NCBI RefSeq assembly: GCF_018982885.2
Contig: NZ_CP081849.1
Span: forward strand, 434,001 to 498,000
DNA length: 64,000 bases
Direction of reading: 5' to 3'
Origin: Polymorphobacter megasporae
Lineage (GTDB): Bacteria; Pseudomonadota; Alphaproteobacteria; Sphingomonadales; Sphingomonadaceae
The translations under genes were made by a program, and so were the position numbers. This document shows, one piece after another, positions 60,300-64,000 of this stretch (within the stretch, counting starts at the first letter, position 1; each line of letters starts with the position of its first letter). The notes beneath the pieces are model-generated. The model worked only from the letters and a program-made list of their open reading frames with translations. It was not told the origin of the DNA and did not search any database.

Positions 60300-61670
60300 T
60301 CAAATCGGGAAGTGTCCAGGTTGGGTCTCTATGGTGATCCAGCGGAGTTCGGTGAAAGCGTCGATGCCGGCCTTGCCGCCGAAGCGGCCGTAGCCGCTCG
60401 CCTTGGTGCCGCCGAACGGCATCTGCGCCTCGTCATGAACGGTCGGGCCGTTGATGTGGCAGATCCCGGACTTCATTGCCCGTGCGATCGTCAATCCCCG
60501 GGCGACGTCGCGGGTGAACACGCTTGCCGAAAGGCCGTAGTCGGTATCGTTGGCCAGTTCGACGGCATGCGCCTCGTCCCGCGCCCGGGTGACGGCGACG
60601 ACGGGACCGAAGCTCTCTTCGCGGAAGAGCGCCATCGCAGGGGTCACATGATCGACGACGTGCGGCGGCATGATGACGCCGTCCGCCGGGCCGCCGGTCC
60701 CCAGACGTGCCCCCGCGGCGACCGCGGCGTCGACGAGCGCGGCGACGTGGTCCACCGCCCTCGTGTCGACGACCGATGCAGCGTGCATCGTCGAGACCTT
60801 GGCGGTGAAGGCCGCGACGAACGCCTCGGCGACCGCGTCGACGACGATGATCCGCTCGGTCGACATGCAGATCTGTCCGGCGTTCATGAATGAACCGAAT
60901 GCCGCGGCTTTTACTGCTTCGTCGAGATCGGCGTCAGCCAGCACGATCAGCGGTGCCTTGCCTCCCAGTTCGAGCAGCACGGGTTTGAGGTTCTGCGCGG
61001 CGCGGATGGCGATGATGCGCCCGACCGCGGTCGAGCCGGTGAAATTGATCCGGCGGACTGCGGGATGGTCGATCAGCGCGCCCACGACCTCGCCAGCATT
61101 TGCAGGGGCGTTGGTCACCAGTCCGACCACGCCCGGCGCGAAGCCTGCGTCGGCGAAGGCCTCGACGATTAGCCCATGCGTCATGGGGCAGATTTCGGAC
61201 GCCTTGAGGATCACGGTGTTTCCGCAAGCCAGCGGCACCGCGAGCGCGCGCACGACGAGGATGACCGGTGCATTCCACGGCGCGATGCCGAGACACACAC
61301 CTGCGGGTTCGCGCAGCGCCATCGCGAGGCACCCCGGCTTGTCCGACGGGATTACCTCGCCGCCGATCTGGGTCGTGAGCGCCGCCGCCTCGCGCAGCAT
61401 GTCCGCGCCGAGGCGCAGGTTGAACCGCGCCCATCCCTCGTGCGCCGCGCATTCGGCGATCATGGCCGCGACTATGGCGTCGCCCTTCGCCTCGAGCGCC
61501 ATCGCGGCAGCATTGAGTTGCGCGCGGCGCGCATTGGGGCCGAGCGCGCTCCACGCCGGCAAGGCGGAGGCAGCGGCGGCGGCGACCGCGGCCGCCTCTC
61601 TGACGGTCATTGCCGGTGATCGCGAGGCGAGCACCTCCGTCGCGGGGTTCAACCGATCGAAGGTCGTCAC
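60300..61670 (-). CDS. NAD(P)-dependent aldehyde dehydrogenase (benzaldehyde/vanillin type)
   Basis: 456 residues. Catalytic Cys in NAGQICMSTERI (about 270), Glu in LLELGGKAPLIVL (about 235), Asn in IAPWNAPV, coenzyme motif INFTGSTAVGRII. It is slightly shorter than typical 480-residue family members. GTG 61670 overlaps the SDR stop (GTGA), so the alcohol and aldehyde steps are translationally coupled: alcohol to aldehyde to acid. Confidence 0.9.
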   Translation of the reverse strand: MTTFDRLNPATEVLASRSPAMTVREAAAVAAAAASALPAWSALGPNARRAQLNAAAMALEAKGDAIVAAMIAECAAHEGWARFNLRLGADMLREAAALTTQIGGEVIPSDKPGCLAMALREPAGVCLGIAPWNAPVILVVRALAVPLACGNTVILKASEICPMTHGLIVEAFADAGFAPGVVGLVTNAPANAGEVVGALIDHPAVRRINFTGSTAVGRIIAIRAAQNLKPVLLELGGKAPLIVLADADLDEAVKAAAFGSFMNAGQICMSTERIIVVDAVAEAFVAAFTAKVSTMHAASVVDTRAVDHVAALVDAAVAAGARLGTGGPADGVIMPPHVVDHVTPAMALFREESFGPVVAVTRARDEAHAVELANDTDYGLSASVFTRDVARGLTIARAMKSGICHINGPTVHDEAQMPFGGTKASGYGRFGGKAGIDAFTELRWITIETQPGHFPI

Positions 61671-62434
61671 GCGAGGATCTGATGCCAGGCGCCGGCCCCC
61701 GCTCCGGCATCGACGGACACGTCGGTCCCGTTCATCCACCGCGCATCGTCCGAGAGCATGAAAGCGACGACCGGCGCGATCTCCTCGGGAGTGCCGGCGC
61801 GGTTGAGCTTGAGATCGTCTTCGGCGCGCTGGCCGAGCGTCTTGATGAAGTCGGCGAGGATCGGCGACGACACCGGTCCGGGCGATACGCTGTTTATGCG
61901 GATGCCGCGATCCTTCCAGCGCTGGCATTCCCATAAAGTCCAGGCAATGACGAGTTCCTTCGACAGGTGATACGAAGGGGCGCCCTCCACGTCCTGTGCG
62001 GCGATCCACGCGTCGGCATCGGCGAACGAAGTCGTCAATCCCGCCCGCACCACCGCAATGTTCGCGCGCCACTGGAAGCCGGCAAGCGAGGCCAGATTGA
62101 TGATCGCGGCACCGTCGGCCAGCCGGATCGTCACGGCTTCCGTGAAGTGACGCAGGCCGAAGAAGTTGACCTTGAGCACCGCGTGCTTGTCGGCGGTCGG
62201 CGGAAGACCGGCCGAGTTGACCAGACCGTCGAACAGTATGTCCACCGATCTGAGCGTCTTCTCGATCGCGCTCTGGTCGCCCATGTCGATCGGGAAGAAG
62301 CCGTCGACCGCGAAGCCGGGCGCGTTGCGGTCGAACCCGACGACCCGCGCTCCCCGCGCCTGCAGCAGTTTCGCCGTCGCCGCCCCGATGCCGGACGATA
62401 CACCCGTCACGGCGAAGACCTTTCCCTCGAACAT
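61667..62434 (-). CDS. SDR alcohol dehydrogenase, coniferyl-alcohol dehydrogenase-like
   Basis: 255 residues. TGVSSGIGAATAKLL cofactor site, VNSAGLPP in place of NNAG, catalytic Ser in INLASLAG and YxxxK in YHLSKELVIAW. The insert WRANIAVVRAGL ... WIAAQDVEGAPSYHLSKE is typical of the 3-alpha-hydroxysteroid/coniferyl-alcohol dehydrogenase branch. The pairing with an aldehyde dehydrogenase supports oxidation of an aromatic alcohol, but the steroid alternative remains. Confidence 0.85.
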   Translation of the reverse strand: MFEGKVFAVTGVSSGIGAATAKLLQARGARVVGFDRNAPGFAVDGFFPIDMGDQSAIEKTLRSVDILFDGLVNSAGLPPTADKHAVLKVNFFGLRHFTEAVTIRLADGAAIINLASLAGFQWRANIAVVRAGLTTSFADADAWIAAQDVEGAPSYHLSKELVIAWTLWECQRWKDRGIRINSVSPGPVSSPILADFIKTLGQRAEDDLKLNRAGTPEEIAPVVAFMLSDDARWMNGTDVSVDAGAGAGAWHQILA

Positions 62435-62457
62435 CCCCTAATCCCCTTTCCGCGCGA

Positions 62458-64000
62458 TCAGAACTTGAAGCCGGCGCGGACGTAGAATTCGCGCGGTCGG
62501 TTATAGGTGCCGCCGACGTAGCCGATGCCGGCCTGGTCCTGCCCCGAAATTATGAAGCGCTCGTCGGTCAGGTTCGTCACGCCGGCGTCGACATGGTAGT
62601 TCTTCGCCGCCGAGCGGTATGAGATCAGCGCTCCGACGACGTTGGTCGCCGGCGAGATTAGCTCGGGGGTGTTCTCGGCGTCGCGGGCTATGCTCGACTT
62701 GAACGCATAGTCGACGTGCGCATCGACCGATGCGCCCGAGGGCAGCGGAATGACATAATCCACGTTGGCCGAGGCCGCGTAGTCGGGGGTGTTGACGAAC
62801 TTGTCGCCGAGGTTTGTGCCGGCATCCTTCTGCGTGTAACGCGCGTCTATATAACTGAAGGTCGCCGCCAGCGTCAGCGCGGAGGTCGGAACCAGAACCA
62901 GTTCGGCCTCGATACCTTTGATCTCGGACTGTGCGGCGTTGATCGTGATCGGCGAAACGCCCGAATACACGGTAACTTGCAGGTCCTTGTATTTGGTGTA
63001 GTAGCCGGCGAGGTTGGCTTGCAGCAGTCGGTCGAAGAACTGCCCTTTGACCCCAACCTCGTAGGTATCGGCTTTTTCCGGATTGAACGTCGGCGCGGCG
63101 AGGATCGGGGTTGTCGCCCGCGTCGTCCAGCCGCCCGCCTTGTAGCCTTGGCTGAACGTCGCGTAGGTCAGGATCTGGTCGGTCGCCTGGTAATTGACGC
63201 CGGCCTTAAATGAGACGTTGCTGAAACTGAGGTGATTGTCCGTCGTCGGAAAATACAGTGTCGGGTCAGTTGGATCGGGATGAAGCGATAGTGGATAGCC
63301 GAGCTTGTAGGCGAGGCTGTTCAGGTCGCGCTGACCGCCCTGGAATTCCTTCTCATCGCGCGTGTAGCGGACGCCGCCGGTCAAACCCAGCTTGTCGGTA
63401 ATCTTGTAGTCGGCCTGAGTGAATGTGGCGTAACTTGTTGTGTGGAATGTGTTTGGTCCATCGATCTGGAGCAGGCCGCCCGCAAAATGAACGTAATCGG
63501 TCAGGTCGCCCTGCTCGTGAAAGTAATAGAGACCGGTGACCGTCTTCAAACGGCTGTCGAGGAAGTCACCAAGCAGCTGGACCTCCTCGCTCTCCTGCTG
63601 CTGGCGCATGGTGAAGGCATGGTCGCCCATCGGGATCGGCGAGCCGTCGACGTCGAGCGCGAAGCGGCTGTCGAGGTTGCGATACGCGCTGATCGACTTG
63701 ACCGCGAGGGTGTCGGTCAGTTGCGCGTCAAGCGTGCCGGAGAAGCCGAACGTCTTGATCTTTGAATAGCCCGCGCCGGTGGCATACGAGGTGTCGATCC
63801 GCGGCGAGAAAAACCGGCTGTCGAAAACCAGATGGTTGTTGTTCGGGTCGGCGTCGACGTTGACCCCGCCGAGCGGGGGTAGCACGACGTTGGTGAACCC
63901 CGGCACCGTCGCCGCCGGCAAACCGCGCGGCGTGTTGCAGATGGCGTTTAGCGGCGTTGTCGCCAGGACGGCGGCGGGTGTCGAAATGCAGGTATTATAG
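62458..64000 (-). CDS. TonB-dependent receptor, C-terminal part (5' end outside window)
   Basis: The frame is open to the right edge. Repeated amphipathic beta strands, long loops and the final FYVRAGFKF (C-terminal Phe for outer membrane insertion) define a TonB-dependent barrel. KADTYEVGVKGQFFDRLLQAN and LTGGVRYTRDEKEF are common receptor strands. It would bring the operon's substrate across the outer membrane. The plug domain lies outside the window. The SDR starts 23 bases after its stop. Confidence 0.9.
   Translation of the reverse strand, partial: YNTCISTPAAVLATTPLNAICNTPRGLPAATVPGFTNVVLPPLGGVNVDADPNNNHLVFDSRFFSPRIDTSYATGAGYSKIKTFGFSGTLDAQLTDTLAVKSISAYRNLDSRFALDVDGSPIPMGDHAFTMRQQQESEEVQLLGDFLDSRLKTVTGLYYFHEQGDLTDYVHFAGGLLQIDGPNTFHTTSYATFTQADYKITDKLGLTGGVRYTRDEKEFQGGQRDLNSLAYKLGYPLSLHPDPTDPTLYFPTTDNHLSFSNVSFKAGVNYQATDQILTYATFSQGYKAGGWTTRATTPILAAPTFNPEKADTYEVGVKGQFFDRLLQANLAGYYTKYKDLQVTVYSGVSPITINAAQSEIKGIEAELVLVPTSALTLAATFSYIDARYTQKDAGTNLGDKFVNTPDYAASANVDYVIPLPSGASVDAHVDYAFKSSIARDAENTPELISPATNVVGALISYRSAAKNYHVDAGVTNLTDERFIISGQDQAGIGYVGGTYNRPREFYVRAGFKF

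Overview
The window looks like a chromosomal segment of a GC-rich alphaproteobacterium, most likely Sphingomonadales. The pointers are paired MucR/Ros regulators, PEP-CTERM secreted proteins, a proteorhodopsin next to a Blh-type beta-carotene dioxygenase, an HWE-type kinase remnant, an EcfG-like promoter and a TonB receptor with aromatic-type dehydrogenases. This placement rests on gene content and style only.

Bases 1-36790 form one large energy and carbon block. After the end of an oleate hydratase and a small SHOCT protein comes a complete N-type rotary ATPase operon on the minus strand (atpD-C-Q-R-B-E-F-A-G). Its gamma gene carries an in-frame UAG exactly at a conserved Gln. Running away from it on the plus strand are PRC-barrel, transketolase, zwf, rpe and ackA; then gnd, tal, pgi and rpiA; then phosphoketolase, class I aldolase and a histidine phosphatase; then cyclic beta-1,2-glucan synthase (also split by UAG) and phosphoglucomutase; and finally tpiA. 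Nearly all genes overlap by 4 bases. Together they make a phosphoketolase shunt in which glucose phosphate is recycled through the pentose phosphate enzymes and acetyl phosphate is cashed in for ATP by AckA, next to an ATPase that can convert ATP into an ion gradient. Each transcription unit is preceded by the same element, GTAGTTTCCGA, followed about 25 bases later by a -10-like sequence. This suggests one activator switches on the whole block.

Bases 33554-54792 are an accessory region bracketed by two nearly identical direct copies of a tandem pair of insertion sequences (IS701-like plus IS5/IS427-like) sharing CTAG junctions. The first copy lies between a degenerate copy of the shared promoter element and tpiA. 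Between the copies are an SDR, two decayed integrase genes, an AbrB/VapC pair, a broken CinA-like gene, an IS481 element, two MucR paralogues, a mobile mystery A/B (Fic) pair, a lipoprotein, a renalase-like oxidoreductase, a fasciclin protein, the rhodopsin/blh pair, and a receiver plus pseudo-receiver pair.

Bases 54793-58740 hold two PEP-CTERM proteins, a third IS with a TTA duplication, two small unknown genes (one with an in-frame UAG) and a membrane protein. Bases 59030-64000 are a minus-strand catabolic operon: TonB receptor (cut by the window edge), SDR alcohol dehydrogenase, aldehyde dehydrogenase and MFS transporter. I saw no tRNA, rRNA or CRISPR array.
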